Origin: CAYQTE01 sp964420285
Lineage (GTDB): Bacteria > Planctomycetota > Phycisphaerae > Tepidisphaerales > Tepidisphaeraceae
Length of the DNA: 64,000 bases
Direction: 5' to 3'
Assembly: GCA_964420285.1 (NCBI GenBank)
Contig: CAYQTE010000001.1
Location: forward strand, 62,001-126,000
A model generated the notes under the pieces. It saw only the letters and a list, made by a program, of their open reading frames with translations. It ran no database searches and was not told the origin of the DNA. Each line of letters starts with the position of its first letter. The first letter of the stretch is position 1. Made by a program: the position numbers and the translations under genes. Positions 26,311-36,194 of this stretch are shown here, one piece after another.

Positions 26311-27408
26311 TCACGACGCCCGATACTGCGCACGCCGCCCTCCCGCCGGCGCCATCTCCGCCACGGTCACAGCCTTGCCCTCGGCGATCCCTCGATACAC
26401 CTGCCGATACTGATTGACGAACCGCGTGCCGGCGAAGAATTCGTAGGCTTCGGTGCGGGCGGTGTCGCGGATTGACCATGATTGCCGCTCGTCGCTCCAG
26501 AGATCGAGAATCCGCTGGCTGAGTGTGCGGGCCGTGGGGTTGCCCAGCATCAGGGCGCTGTGACGGTCCTCCAGGAGTTCGGAGACCGTGGGAGTCACCG
26601 TGCCGACGATGGGCAGGCCCGCGGCCATGCACACCGCGATCGGCAAGGTGGGTACCGGGTCCGCGGCCGTGACCAGTGCGGCGTCGGCCGCCGGGCAGAG
26701 CATCTCGAAATCGACCGACTCACCCAGGCGCTGCTCGGCGAAGCAGAGCAGTTCCGGCTGTTTCAGTTCAAAGGCGAACCGCCGCAGTGCCCCCACCTGA
26801 CGGCCCCGGCCCCAGCACAAAAGGCGATAGCGCGTGTCGAGATAATTGAGAATGCTGACGGCCCAGAACGCCGCCGCGTGACCGGCGGCCAGCGTCGATT
26901 CCCCCGGCGCCAGCAGCACCCGATGCTCATCCGCCAGGCGCAGCCGCCGCCGCAGTTCCGTATCGCGCCTTGGCCGCACGCGCGAGAAATCAACCCCCGG
27001 CCGGATCAGATGACATCGCTCGATCGGAACGCCGCGACGCACGAGCGTGCGCTGCTGCGTCGCGGTGGCGCATACAACATCGACGTCGCGATAATCCATG
27101 ATGGCCCGCAGCCAGCCGATCGACGAGTCGGTCAATAGCGCCGGCGGCGAATAGACCAGCGGGCATTTCGTCGCGACGGCCGCGGCCGCCAGCGACGCCA
27201 GGCTCCAGGCATGCACGATCCGCACGTCCGCCCGCGGCCGCCGGTACAAATCCAACGCCGCGTCCAGCACATGGGAATAATCGCCGCCACGGCCGACATG
27301 GGCGATGGAAGCATGGAAATCGGCGCCCAGAGCGGCCCCGAGCATTGCCGCTCCCCGCGCGGTCTGAAAATCGGGTTGAGCCGGTATGAGGTGGAGGACA
27401 CCAATCAT
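26311..27408 (-). CDS. GT4-like glycosyltransferase
   Basis: This 365-residue protein has a GT-B, family-4-like fold: an N-terminal half with VRIVHAWSLASLAA and VYSPPALL, and a linker HLIRPGVDFSRVRPR. The C-terminal donor domain has VLLAPGEST, then PTLPIAVCMAAGLPIVGTVT (the E/P-x7-E type nucleotide-sugar region in a divergent form) and FVNQYRQVYRG. The start MIGVLHLIPAQPDFQTARG is right for the family. It is convergent with the GNAT gene. Sugar donor and acceptor are unknown. Confidence 0.82.
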   Translation of the reverse strand: MIGVLHLIPAQPDFQTARGAAMLGAALGADFHASIAHVGRGGDYSHVLDAALDLYRRPRADVRIVHAWSLASLAAAAVATKCPLVYSPPALLTDSSIGWLRAIMDYRDVDVVCATATQQRTLVRRGVPIERCHLIRPGVDFSRVRPRRDTELRRRLRLADEHRVLLAPGESTLAAGHAAAFWAVSILNYLDTRYRLLCWGRGRQVGALRRFAFELKQPELLCFAEQRLGESVDFEMLCPAADAALVTAADPVPTLPIAVCMAAGLPIVGTVTPTVSELLEDRHSALMLGNPTARTLSQRILDLWSDERQSWSIRDTARTEAYEFFAGTRFVNQYRQVYRGIAEGKAVTVAEMAPAGGRRAQYRAS

Positions 27409-27597
27409 GGCGGAAGCAAGTTAGCCGAATTGAGTGCGGTGCGATAGGCACCGATGGCGTGAGCCGGCGTTCCATGGCGACAAGCTCGTCGCCTTGCCCC
27501 GGGCATCTTTGATTACAATCAACGCGCAATCTCGCGGTTGACGCGGTGCGTTTGCCGGAATTAACATATTCACAGCGCCGCCGTGCGCAGGTTCGCC

Positions 27598-27891
27598 ATG
27601 ATTCAGCCGGAAGAAAAGTCGAAGCTCGAAGAACTCAAGGCACGGATGAACTGCCCCAGGCAGTTCTTCTGCATCGGAGCGTCGCTCGACAAGTTGTGCG
27701 AGGCCGAGCATCACGCGGAGTTGAATATTCTGGAATGCCTGGAACTGCGGCCGATCGCGTGCAAGTTCGCCAAGCCGGTGGCGCATACATTCGCCTGCAC
27801 CTGCCCTCTGCGAATCTATATTTCGGAGCATTTCGACCAGTGGAGCGCTGAAAGCACGGCGCTCTTGCGACATGGTCCAGACCGGAAATGA
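27598..27891 (+). CDS. Small cysteine-rich protein, hypothetical
   Basis: This 97-residue protein (MIQPEEKSKLEELKARMNCP) has six or seven cysteines, including NCPRQFFC, LECLELRPIACKF and FACTCPLRIYI. It looks like a small soluble metal- or cluster-binding protein, but no family is recognised. A promoter-like TTGACG (27538-27543), 18 nt, TAACAT lies upstream; a GTG at 27583 is an alternative start. Its TGA overlaps the ATG of the next gene, so the two are coupled. Confidence 0.7.
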   Translation: MIQPEEKSKLEELKARMNCPRQFFCIGASLDKLCEAEHHAELNILECLELRPIACKFAKPVAHTFACTCPLRIYISEHFDQWSAESTALLRHGPDRK

Positions 27892-28649
27892 CGCAAACGC
27901 CGCGACCACCCGATGCCGAGAGAGTCTGCGATAACTGCGGCTATTTCCTGCGCGGCCTGGGCGACGCCACCCGCTGCCCGGAATGCGGCGTGACGATTGA
28001 TCGTACGGGGGACAGGCGGCTGAGCTGCCGGCGCGTCTTGTTGCGCTGGTTGTCTATGCCGAAGTACATCGTCGTTCTTTTCATCACCTGGGGCGTGTTT
28101 GGCGCAAATTCGCTGATGGACTATTTGATTGTCGTTCCCGCAATACTGTCCGTCATCATGTTCGCCGCACTGTACGTGATTGCGGAAATGCTGATGGGGA
28201 AACGGGTCGGGGCTCACGTGTGGATCGGCGTGATGTCGAGCATGAGCATTGTCTCTCTTGGCCTTCGGGGGCCGTTGGTGCTTCGGAATATCGGCGACGC
28301 CAATGCCGCGATCACCAACTGCGTCCTCTTTGGTCCTTTGGGATTCGCGTTTTGCGGGGCGCTCTCTCGCATCCTGCAATGGACGGCCGAGTTTCAGGTT
28401 GATTCACGGCGGTTCCGGCATTTGGCCTGGCTGTTTCCCGTCGTCATGATTTTCGTCGCCCTGTTTGCGCCCGCCCCGTTTGCCCCGGTGGATCCTCACA
28501 AGTCTGGGGCCTCCGAGTTCTTCCTGGGCGTGGTATCCTACGCCCTTTTTCTAAGCTTCGTCGGCCGTCTCTTTTTCGCCCTCAACAGAATCAGGGCGAA
28601 GCTGCGGGACTCGGTTTCGGATGATCCGGAATTAAGCCGGCCGCTCTGA
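27888..28649 (+). CDS. Zinc-ribbon membrane protein, hypothetical
   Basis: This 253-residue protein begins with a CDNCGYFLRGL...CPECG zinc ribbon (about residues 14-34). That wording, 'CxxCGYxLRGLxxxxCPECG', is a frequent N-terminal module of planctomycete membrane proteins. Six or so hydrophobic segments follow (from about residue 60 on), ending with a charged tail. The function is unknown. It overlaps the small cysteine-rich gene by 4 nt. Confidence 0.78.
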   Translation: MTQTPRPPDAERVCDNCGYFLRGLGDATRCPECGVTIDRTGDRRLSCRRVLLRWLSMPKYIVVLFITWGVFGANSLMDYLIVVPAILSVIMFAALYVIAEMLMGKRVGAHVWIGVMSSMSIVSLGLRGPLVLRNIGDANAAITNCVLFGPLGFAFCGALSRILQWTAEFQVDSRRFRHLAWLFPVVMIFVALFAPAPFAPVDPHKSGASEFFLGVVSYALFLSFVGRLFFALNRIRAKLRDSVSDDPELSRPL

Positions 28650-28657
28650 ATCGGCGA

Positions 28658-30718
28658 TCAAGTTCCGCCGCGCTGTTTCCACTGCTCGGCCGTGTAAACG
28701 TCCTGGTAGATTCCGTAGAGGCGGTCCGAGAGCTGGTAGAAGGGTTTGAATGTCACCTCGTTGTTGGCCGCGCCGACGCCGGTGGCGTGGAATGTGCCGG
28801 GTGCATCGGCGGCGGGCTTGAGCCACTGGTCGATGGGCTGGTTCGGGGCGGCGATAAAGGATGGATAAGACACGGCGGCCGCTCCGCCGCGCCGACCTGA
28901 GGCGGCGCTTGCGGCGGGGCCGAAATCGGCGCCGAGCACCAGCGGGCCCAGGAGCAGCGCCATGCGGTTGGCGTTGTCGGGGAGCGGTTCGGTCCTCAGC
29001 GACTTGGCCAGCGTGAACGTAACGGTATCGCCGGTCTTCCAGGCGCGCCTGATCTCGACATAGGAACCGGGCTTGGGCAGTTCGGTGAGCCTCTGGCCGT
29101 TAACAGCGACCGCGTAACCATCGCCCGCCCACGATGGGCGGCGCAGCGCGAGCGTGAATTCCTTCGGGGCATCGAGCGTAAGCCGCAGTGTGGATGTATC
29201 GGCCTCGGGGAAGGCGGTGTCCATCGCGACTTTCAGGCCGTGCGTTGTGCTCTGGGCCGTGCTCGGGGCAAAGATGTTGACCCAGAACTTGTCATCGGAT
29301 TCGCAGTAGATGCCATCGCCGTGGCGGGCGTGGTTTTCGATGCCGGTGCCGAAGCAGCAGGTGAAATCACGGCCGACAACCTGGTACTCGTGGAGCTGGC
29401 CCTGCCCGACGGGGACCATGTAGCAGACGTCGCCGGTGTTGAAGTTAAGGGAGCCCAGCACGTGATTGAAGAGAGCACGTTCGTGGAATTCGGCGAAGCG
29501 GTTGTCGGGCTCGAGGGCAAAGAGCAGCCGGGTCATCTTCACCATGTTGTAGACGTTGCACGATTCGCAGGTGCGGCGGTCGCCGTTGCCGTGGTTGTGG
29601 CCATCGACCTCGTCGCTGAGCTTGTCGGGAGCGTCGAAATGTTCGTCGTAACCGTGCCCGCCGGTGGCGAAGGTGTGATGATCGACGACGGCCTGCCAGA
29701 AGAACCGGGCGGCCTGGCCGCCGGCGGCGTTACCGGAATAGATGTACCGGGCCAGTTCGCCAAGCAGCTTGGGAACCTGCGTATTGCCGTGCTGGCCGGC
29801 AAGGATGTCCTGCCGGTTGGCCAGCGGATCGATGATGGCGCGGTGGGCGAACTTGGCGGAGAGATCGAGCCAGCGCGAGTCGCCCGTGTCGGCATAAAGA
29901 TCGGCCAGCGATTCGTTGATCCCGCCGAATTCCGTGGCGAGCATCTGTTGAAGCTGCTGGGGCGACAGCGGCGCCAGGACCGATTCCACCCAGGCGGCGA
30001 AGCGCGCCGAGAGATCCAGCGCCTTGCGATTTCCGGCCTGGCGATAGGCGTCACGCAGCCCGGCGAAGATCTTGTGCTGCACGTACCAGGGTGACCACAT
30101 GCCGTTCAGGTCGAACGCCTGCGCGCGGATGATCCCCTGTGAAAGCTGAGCGAACAACTGCACGCCGTCGATCGGCGCTGCCCCGCGCGCCCCGCCGGGC
30201 GCGTTGCCCATCAAAGCGCCGATGTACCCGGTGCCGCGCTTGTTCTGAACGGCCTCCATTTCATCGACGAGATAATCGGCCCGCTGCTTAAAGCGATCAT
30301 CGCCGGTGGAGGCGTACATGTAACTGACGGCCGAGAGATAATGCCCGGCGATATGGCCGGTGAGATTCCGCCCGGGTCCGTCCCAACTGCCATATCCCTG
30401 CTGGGCCTTGGGCGTCAAACCCGCCAGTTGCCGCAGGTAATACATCATGCGGTCCGGTTCGAGGCGAAGGAGGTTTTGCACGTCGAGGTCCTGGGCCTTT
30501 TTGAGCGGGCCGCCGGTCAGGCGGATGGCCGAAACGGGCAGCGGGTGGGCCACGAAGGGGATGGCGTTCTTGATCGGACGGATCGTGCCCGCGCCCGGTA
30601 GAGTCGTCTGGCCGTGATCAAGGCGAGACAGCGCCAGCGAGGCCGCCGCCGCGACGGCGCCGGCCAGAACCGAGCGCCGGCTGCACGAGCAGGCGTCGCG
30701 ATGCGATTGGTGTGACAT
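28658..30718 (-). CDS. Glycoside hydrolase family 127, beta-L-arabinofuranosidase-like
   Basis: This 686-residue secreted enzyme starts MSHQSHRDACSCSRRSVLAG behind CGGAGG. The twin-arginine signal (SRRSVLAG plus a hydrophobic stretch) predicts Tat export, so it probably folds around its metal in the cytosol. It belongs to the former DUF1680 family. The zinc/nucleophile set known from GH127 is visible: Glu and Cys in CESCNVYNM and the Cys-Cys pair in TCCFGTGIENHARHGDG, where one Cys is the nucleophile. The reaction removes terminal beta-L-arabinofuranose. It lies downstream of a GH51 gene and forms an arabinose-glycan block with it. Confidence 0.92.
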   Translation of the reverse strand: MSHQSHRDACSCSRRSVLAGAVAAAASLALSRLDHGQTTLPGAGTIRPIKNAIPFVAHPLPVSAIRLTGGPLKKAQDLDVQNLLRLEPDRMMYYLRQLAGLTPKAQQGYGSWDGPGRNLTGHIAGHYLSAVSYMYASTGDDRFKQRADYLVDEMEAVQNKRGTGYIGALMGNAPGGARGAAPIDGVQLFAQLSQGIIRAQAFDLNGMWSPWYVQHKIFAGLRDAYRQAGNRKALDLSARFAAWVESVLAPLSPQQLQQMLATEFGGINESLADLYADTGDSRWLDLSAKFAHRAIIDPLANRQDILAGQHGNTQVPKLLGELARYIYSGNAAGGQAARFFWQAVVDHHTFATGGHGYDEHFDAPDKLSDEVDGHNHGNGDRRTCESCNVYNMVKMTRLLFALEPDNRFAEFHERALFNHVLGSLNFNTGDVCYMVPVGQGQLHEYQVVGRDFTCCFGTGIENHARHGDGIYCESDDKFWVNIFAPSTAQSTTHGLKVAMDTAFPEADTSTLRLTLDAPKEFTLALRRPSWAGDGYAVAVNGQRLTELPKPGSYVEIRRAWKTGDTVTFTLAKSLRTEPLPDNANRMALLLGPLVLGADFGPAASAASGRRGGAAAVSYPSFIAAPNQPIDQWLKPAADAPGTFHATGVGAANNEVTFKPFYQLSDRLYGIYQDVYTAEQWKQRGGT

Positions 30719-30772
30719 GAGCAGAACCTCCGATTGGGTCACGCACCGGGCCCGGCCGACCGCGGCGACGGC

Positions 30773-33322
30773 CTACCTGGTCTTCAGCCGAATCACGTTC
30801 ACCGAGCGCGGTGCGAATTCATGGACGAAATCCGCCGCCGCATCGTTGATGGCCGCGCGATGCGGGATCACCTTTTCCGGATTGCTGACGGTGTTGACGT
30901 CGGTCAACTGGCCGGTCAGCACGTCAACAGCGGCGTCCGCCCTGACAGTTTTTGCGCCGGCCAGGTTGATATCCAGTTGCTGGGAAGCATCCGATGTATT
31001 GACGACCTTGAGGATCACATCGCCGGTGGAATCGTCCGCATTGGCGCTGGCGAAGATCGGGCCGGTGGAAACGGCCGGGGCGTCGGTGGCGGTGGTGATG
31101 AGCTTGTCGTCCAGGTAGCACTTGATGTCGGCGCCTTTGACTTCGATGCGGATGTCATACCACTGGTTGGCGTTGATCTGCATGTTAGTGGAGCGGCCGA
31201 TTTCGGTCTTGGCGCCGTTCTGGGCTTTTTCGATGCTGGTGCGCGTGTTGCCCCAGCCGCCGATGTTCCACCAGAGATAATTGCTCTGGTCCACGACGTG
31301 GAACATGACCAGGAACCCCTCGCTGCCGCTGATCTTCTGAGCCTTGAGGGAATAGGTGTAATCGGTCCATGCACTATCGCCGGCGGTGGCGCGGCAATCG
31401 GTGAGATTGCCGGATTGATGCAGCGTCCCGCCGTCGGCCTGCCAGGTGCCGGTGCCGAGTCTCCAGTTGTCGGTGCCGCTGGTGAAATCGGACTGGAGCA
31501 GGACTTTCTCGCCACTGGTCACTTTCATGTCCTTGTACTGAACATTGGTGCTCCATGAGCCCACGCCGACATTGCCGTGCGGCACCACCGCCGCCACGGC
31601 CGGGGCCGCCTGCGGAACGACATCCACCGGCAGGACGCGATTGCCGCGGCTGGTGGCGAACATTTTCTGGGCGTAATAGGAAGGCGAGCCGAAGCTGACC
31701 AGGGCGTTGTATCCGATGAGATTGGTTCCCCATTGGGCCGCGCCGGCGTTTACGTTGACCAGCAGTGGGGCGTAGCATTCCATGACCACCACGTCGGCAT
31801 TGCGTTCCAGGCCGGTGAGAAAGGCCGCATCGCCCAGGGCGGAATTCATCGTCGGAGTGGGGTTGCCATCCTGCGAGGCCCATTCGCCCATGAAGACCTT
31901 GGGGCCGGTGCGCGAGGTGCGGTCGAACATGGTGGATTGCTGTTCGAGGCGAGCCGGCGCCTGATAAGAATGGTAATCAACGACATCCGGCGTGCGCGTC
32001 CGGACCAGATCGGGGGCCGACGCGATGAGCTTCAGAGCCGGGTATTTGGCCTTGATGGCGTCGTAGAATTGCGTGAAACGGGCATCGTAGGTGCGCTGAT
32101 TGTCGAAATTGTCCTCATTGCCGATCTCAACGTAGGTGAGTTTGAACGCGGCGGGATGTCCATCTTTCGCACGGCGGGCGCCCCAGGTGGTCGAAACGTC
32201 ACCGGTGACGTATTCGATTTCATCCAGTGCATCCTGGACATACGGCTGCAACGCCGGCCCGGCCGCGACGCGCTGTTGTCGCAGCGAATATCCAGCGTAG
32301 ACGGCCAGCACCGGATCCATCTTGATGTCTTCGCACCAGCCCAGGAATTCGAGCAAGCCCAGGCCGTCTGAGGATCGATATTGCCACGGCCCCTGATGGC
32401 CGGGGCGCTGGGCGAGCGGGCCGATTGTGGCTTTCCAGTTGAAGCGATCGGGGATGGTGTCGCCTTCGAGATAGTTGCCGCCGGGAAGGCGGAGGAAGCC
32501 GGGTTGAAGGTCGGCCAGTTTTTGCATGAGATCGACGCGGTTGCCGTTGGGGCGATCCTTGTAGGTGGGCGGGAAGAGCGAGACGAGATTGAACCAGACC
32601 GATCCCGTGCCGGAGGCGGAAATGACAAAGCGATTGGCCACGGACGGGGCGACCTTTTCGGTCGTGAGCGTCACCGTGTACTGCTGCCAGGCGGCGGCGA
32701 TATGGGGAACTGCGGTGGTGGCGAATAAAGTGGCGCCGTCGTTGCTTTCGATATCGACGGCCAGCGGGCCGGTGAAATCGGCGCTGGCTTTGGCGTAGAA
32801 CGATGCGGTGTATTTCGTGCTGGGACAGACGGGGATGCCGTAGAAACCGTCATTGGCCACGCCCACGCGCTGACCGTTACCGGCGGCGGTGATGGTCAAG
32901 CGAAGGCTGGTGGTCAGGGCGGTGGTGTTGACGGGGTCGGCGCTATCGAGGGCTATGGCGCCCTGTCCGCCGTTTTGCGCGACCAATGACCAATGCGGCG
33001 GATTGGCGGCATTGGCTTGCGCTCCGCCAGCGCCGCCGCGCCGGCCGCGACCGGCGGGTTGGGCGGTGTCCTTGAAGATGCGGTTCTGGATCAATTCGCC
33101 GTAGAGGCCGCCGTCGTAGGCGTGATTGATCTCTTCGGTCATAAGACCGTAGAAACCGGGGCTGAGCGTCACGCCGGGTTGATCGACGTGGACGGTCAGT
33201 TTGCCGGGATTGGCGGCTGAGGCACGGGGGCTGATGGCCAGGATCGCGGCGATTGCGATCACCAGTGCGATGGTCGGCGTTCTTGCGGTCATTGCGGAAT
33301 TCCTCGAGAAGATGCGGATCAT
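30773..33322 (-). CDS. Glycoside hydrolase family 51, alpha-L-arabinofuranosidase with extra binding modules
   Basis: This 849-residue secreted enzyme has a signal peptide ending near SPRASA (about residue 36) and a GGAGCG site. The TIM barrel follows an N-terminal CBM4-like jelly-roll (about 110-250). The acid/base Glu is in VEIGNEDNF (near 403) and the nucleophile Glu in VFMGEWASQ (near 480). A LamG/DUF1080-like beta-sandwich lies at about 590-770 (WRLGTGTWQADGGTLHQSG), unusual for plain GH51, followed by the barrel-associated C-terminal beta domain. A Gly/Arg-rich insert (GRGRRGGAGG) lies near residue 91. It hydrolyses terminal alpha-L-arabinofuranosides from arabinan or arabinoxylan. Confidence 0.92.
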   Translation of the reverse strand: MIRIFSRNSAMTARTPTIALVIAIAAILAISPRASAANPGKLTVHVDQPGVTLSPGFYGLMTEEINHAYDGGLYGELIQNRIFKDTAQPAGRGRRGGAGGAQANAANPPHWSLVAQNGGQGAIALDSADPVNTTALTTSLRLTITAAGNGQRVGVANDGFYGIPVCPSTKYTASFYAKASADFTGPLAVDIESNDGATLFATTAVPHIAAAWQQYTVTLTTEKVAPSVANRFVISASGTGSVWFNLVSLFPPTYKDRPNGNRVDLMQKLADLQPGFLRLPGGNYLEGDTIPDRFNWKATIGPLAQRPGHQGPWQYRSSDGLGLLEFLGWCEDIKMDPVLAVYAGYSLRQQRVAAGPALQPYVQDALDEIEYVTGDVSTTWGARRAKDGHPAAFKLTYVEIGNEDNFDNQRTYDARFTQFYDAIKAKYPALKLIASAPDLVRTRTPDVVDYHSYQAPARLEQQSTMFDRTSRTGPKVFMGEWASQDGNPTPTMNSALGDAAFLTGLERNADVVVMECYAPLLVNVNAGAAQWGTNLIGYNALVSFGSPSYYAQKMFATSRGNRVLPVDVVPQAAPAVAAVVPHGNVGVGSWSTNVQYKDMKVTSGEKVLLQSDFTSGTDNWRLGTGTWQADGGTLHQSGNLTDCRATAGDSAWTDYTYSLKAQKISGSEGFLVMFHVVDQSNYLWWNIGGWGNTRTSIEKAQNGAKTEIGRSTNMQINANQWYDIRIEVKGADIKCYLDDKLITTATDAPAVSTGPIFASANADDSTGDVILKVVNTSDASQQLDINLAGAKTVRADAAVDVLTGQLTDVNTVSNPEKVIPHRAAINDAAADFVHEFAPRSVNVIRLKTR

Positions 33323-33365
33323 TTTTCGCTCCGTTGAATGCGCGGGGCAATTGAGCCGCGCACTC

Positions 33366-36140
33366 TCATTTGATCGTCAGCTCGACAGATGTTTGTTGCG
33401 CGCCCAACGGGATGACGTACGCGCCGCGTTCCAATTTGTAATTTTCCGGCGGCGCGAATGTGCCGATGCCGGCGATCTTTGCAGGCTGTTCGATCACCAG
33501 CCGGGCCTCAGGCGTAAATTGCCCCGCAGGGGACAGAACCAGCCGGACGGCGTGCGTGGCTGTGTTGATTTCAATGGCATCGAACGTGTCGGCATCGAGC
33601 GTGACATACAGGCCCAGCGAGGCGACATAGATGCGGCGTCGCATGGCGTCCAGCGGCTGGACCTTCACCACATCGCCGTCAACCCTGATGTTGCCGCCGA
33701 AGGCGATCCAGCCGAAATCGGGGTGATTGACGACATACGTTGCGGCGTCGGCGGCGTGGCCGAAGAAATTCGGGCCGTAATCGCCGGAGTAGGCATCCCA
33801 CTTGAGAGTTTGCGGGAAGGAATGAAACGCGGCCGACGCGAAGCCGTCCTGGTCGATATTGGACAGCGAGGCCATCGCGCCGCCGTAACCGATGCGCAGG
33901 AGATAAAAATCGTCGGGATGCTGGCGGTATTGCGAAAGAACGGGGATGGCGTTGATGCTGGAGCCATAGTGATGGAGCTGGCGTTCGATGCCGCCGCCGG
34001 GCGCGCCGCCGTATTGAAAATCCCAGTAGCGCCGGGCGTTGCCGTTGTAGCCCCAGTGCGGAATGGTGGGCATGTAGCCGAGGATGGAATCGAGGGAGAC
34101 TTCGGCCTTGCTTTCGTAGCCGAAATAGTTCGTCCAGGCATAGACCTCTTCCTGGCCGGTGGAATCCCACGCCATTTCCGATCCGAAGGGGAACGCCTGG
34201 GTGTTCCAGCGGTCGGCGCGGCGTTTCATGGCGGCCTGGATTGTCGCGGCCTGGTCGGGCCATCCTTCGCGCTGCAAATCTTTCAAAAGATAGACGAAGA
34301 TGTCCCCTTCCATGAGCCCAAGCTCGGTATACCCGGGCGAGTTTCGCCCGCCGGCCGTAAGGTAGCGCGTGGTCTGATAGGCGTGATCGAGATACCACTG
34401 CCACGTCTGGGCGGTCACCAGGCCGGGGTTGTCGCGGGCCAGGCGATACATGGCCCAATAAGCGGCGACGACGTGGGGATAGTCGTAGCCGCGGTCGGTG
34501 GCATACGCGCCCTGGCGGTTCCAGCTTGGGAATCCGGGGCCCCAGCGAACCGTCGTGTCATATTGAAAGCCGGGCAGGTTCTGCGGATCGTAATAAAAAA
34601 GGCTCTTGCGAACGGCGTACATGGCGGCGCCGTTGCTGACTTGCAGTTGCCCCCACAAAACCTTGTCGACGAACTGGGCGAATTTATCAACCTCGTCCTT
34701 TTTGGGCTGGACAAATTCCTTCATCGCCGCCGTCAGCCACGAGCAGCCGCCTTCATCGCCCAGTCCGGCGATCCAGACGCGCGAGTCCTGCGTGATGATC
34801 TGGTTCTTGGCGCGATCGTAACTCATTACCGACGGACTGCGATGGAAGGGATCACCGTCATCGACGAACCACTGTTTGGTGAACAGGAAATTTCCCAGAT
34901 CGGCGACGGCCTGGGCAGCGGGCTTGGTGACATAGTAGTGGACCGACTGTTTGCTGCCGTCGTCATACGTGATGGTCAAGCGCGAGCGGCCCCACGTCTT
35001 GGCGCCAACGGCGTAACTGAGCCAGCCGGTTTTGGTGGGCTCGGCGGCATCAATCGCCAGCGAGCCGGGCGGGTCGGATTCGGTGGCGACGACTTTCCGG
35101 CCGGAGGTGCGCAAAAAGAGCCGCGCGTCCAGGTCCATCGGGAGGATGTATCCGGGGACGCCGACGGCGACGGGGCGATTGTTGATCGCCAGAGTGTTGT
35201 CGATGTCGCGGATTTGCGGGGCGACGAGAAATCGCAGGCCGTGCGATGTGGTTGCGCCCGCTTGCAGCGTCTCGCTGGTGGCGGGGTTCCATGGCTGGGC
35301 GCTGCGCCATTCGTTTTCAGCGTAGGCTTGCGAATGGACCATCCATTCGAACGCGCCTTCAAAAGTCTGCGATGTCGGCGTGTTGTCGGCGAGTTTGCGA
35401 TACGCTTCAAAGGGGGTTTTGGTCCCGGTTTCCGGCGTGACGAGAAGTGCCGGGCCCGAGCCGCTCAGCCGCGTCACCTGGAGATATCCGCCATTCTGAC
35501 CGACGTAGGGATCGAAGAATGAGCATATTCCGTGTGCCTGTTCGAGGCTCCGGCCGGTGAGGATATTGTTGAAAATGACCGGGATGCCCAGGGCGCCGAT
35601 GGTGACGGGATTGGCCGAGGTGTTCTTGATATCAAAATGGAGCACGAGCCGGCCGGTCGAATCGAGCAGCCATGATCGCGTGATATGCAGCGGGCAGTCA
35701 TCGGGAAGCGTGGGGGAAAGATCGGCGGCCGCGAGCGTTTTTCCTTCGGCCGGGAGGGCGGTCACGGGTTTGCGGGCGGTTGCGGTCGAGTAACTGACCC
35801 ACGCGCCGCCATCGCCGGTGCGGATGCGGAATGTGATATCGCCGAGGTGATTGAATCCATTGGCGGCGCGGGCCTGGAGCTGATCGGCCGGGGTGAAATC
35901 GAATGGAGTGTTGTTGTATCCCGCCGCGCCCTTGGGCGCCAGTGCGGCGATGGTCTGCGAGGACTTGACAAGTTTGAGATCAAAATCCGGCGTGTCGATG
36001 TCGAGCGTGCCGCCGTCAAGCCCCAGCGTCGGCGGCCCGCCGCCGCGCCGTCCGCGCCCCTGCGCCGCGGCCGGCCGTGCCGAGCACGGGAGCAAAAACA
36101 ACACCAAGGCGATCATCGCCGCATTTCGCCACCGCGCCAT
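33366..36140 (-). CDS. DUF5695-type secreted protein, probable glycan-active enzyme
   Basis: This 924-residue protein has a signal peptide (ALVLFLLPCSARPAAAQG) and an AGGAG site. It matches the DUF5695 pattern: an N-terminal beta-sandwich (TLDIDTPDFDLKLVKSSQTIA), then a large helical region with LGDEGGCSWLTAAMKEF, YDYPHVVAAYWAMYRLA and WDSTGQEEVYAWTNYFG. The latter has the look of an (alpha/alpha)6 barrel such as GH family enzymes use, with conserved acidic residues (E in STGQEEVY). It stands directly upstream of the GH51 and GH127 genes, in the same direction with short gaps, so it probably helps break down the same arabinose-containing glycan. No activity is established. Confidence 0.8.
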   Translation of the reverse strand: MARWRNAAMIALVLFLLPCSARPAAAQGRGRRGGGPPTLGLDGGTLDIDTPDFDLKLVKSSQTIAALAPKGAAGYNNTPFDFTPADQLQARAANGFNHLGDITFRIRTGDGGAWVSYSTATARKPVTALPAEGKTLAAADLSPTLPDDCPLHITRSWLLDSTGRLVLHFDIKNTSANPVTIGALGIPVIFNNILTGRSLEQAHGICSFFDPYVGQNGGYLQVTRLSGSGPALLVTPETGTKTPFEAYRKLADNTPTSQTFEGAFEWMVHSQAYAENEWRSAQPWNPATSETLQAGATTSHGLRFLVAPQIRDIDNTLAINNRPVAVGVPGYILPMDLDARLFLRTSGRKVVATESDPPGSLAIDAAEPTKTGWLSYAVGAKTWGRSRLTITYDDGSKQSVHYYVTKPAAQAVADLGNFLFTKQWFVDDGDPFHRSPSVMSYDRAKNQIITQDSRVWIAGLGDEGGCSWLTAAMKEFVQPKKDEVDKFAQFVDKVLWGQLQVSNGAAMYAVRKSLFYYDPQNLPGFQYDTTVRWGPGFPSWNRQGAYATDRGYDYPHVVAAYWAMYRLARDNPGLVTAQTWQWYLDHAYQTTRYLTAGGRNSPGYTELGLMEGDIFVYLLKDLQREGWPDQAATIQAAMKRRADRWNTQAFPFGSEMAWDSTGQEEVYAWTNYFGYESKAEVSLDSILGYMPTIPHWGYNGNARRYWDFQYGGAPGGGIERQLHHYGSSINAIPVLSQYRQHPDDFYLLRIGYGGAMASLSNIDQDGFASAAFHSFPQTLKWDAYSGDYGPNFFGHAADAATYVVNHPDFGWIAFGGNIRVDGDVVKVQPLDAMRRRIYVASLGLYVTLDADTFDAIEINTATHAVRLVLSPAGQFTPEARLVIEQPAKIAGIGTFAPPENYKLERGAYVIPLGAQQTSVELTIK

Positions 36141-36194
36141 GCTCGTCTCCTGGCTGGAGTTGCGCGGGTATTAGATACCGAATCGCAGCGGAAT

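Noticed and set aside
33201..35522. A 773-codon open frame antisense to the DUF5695 protein gene
   Set aside because: In high-GC DNA long antisense frames are common shadows; the minus strand encodes a complete protein with signal peptide and Shine-Dalgarno. The same applies to the long antisense frames at 1785-3461, 38179-40191 and 22536-24710.
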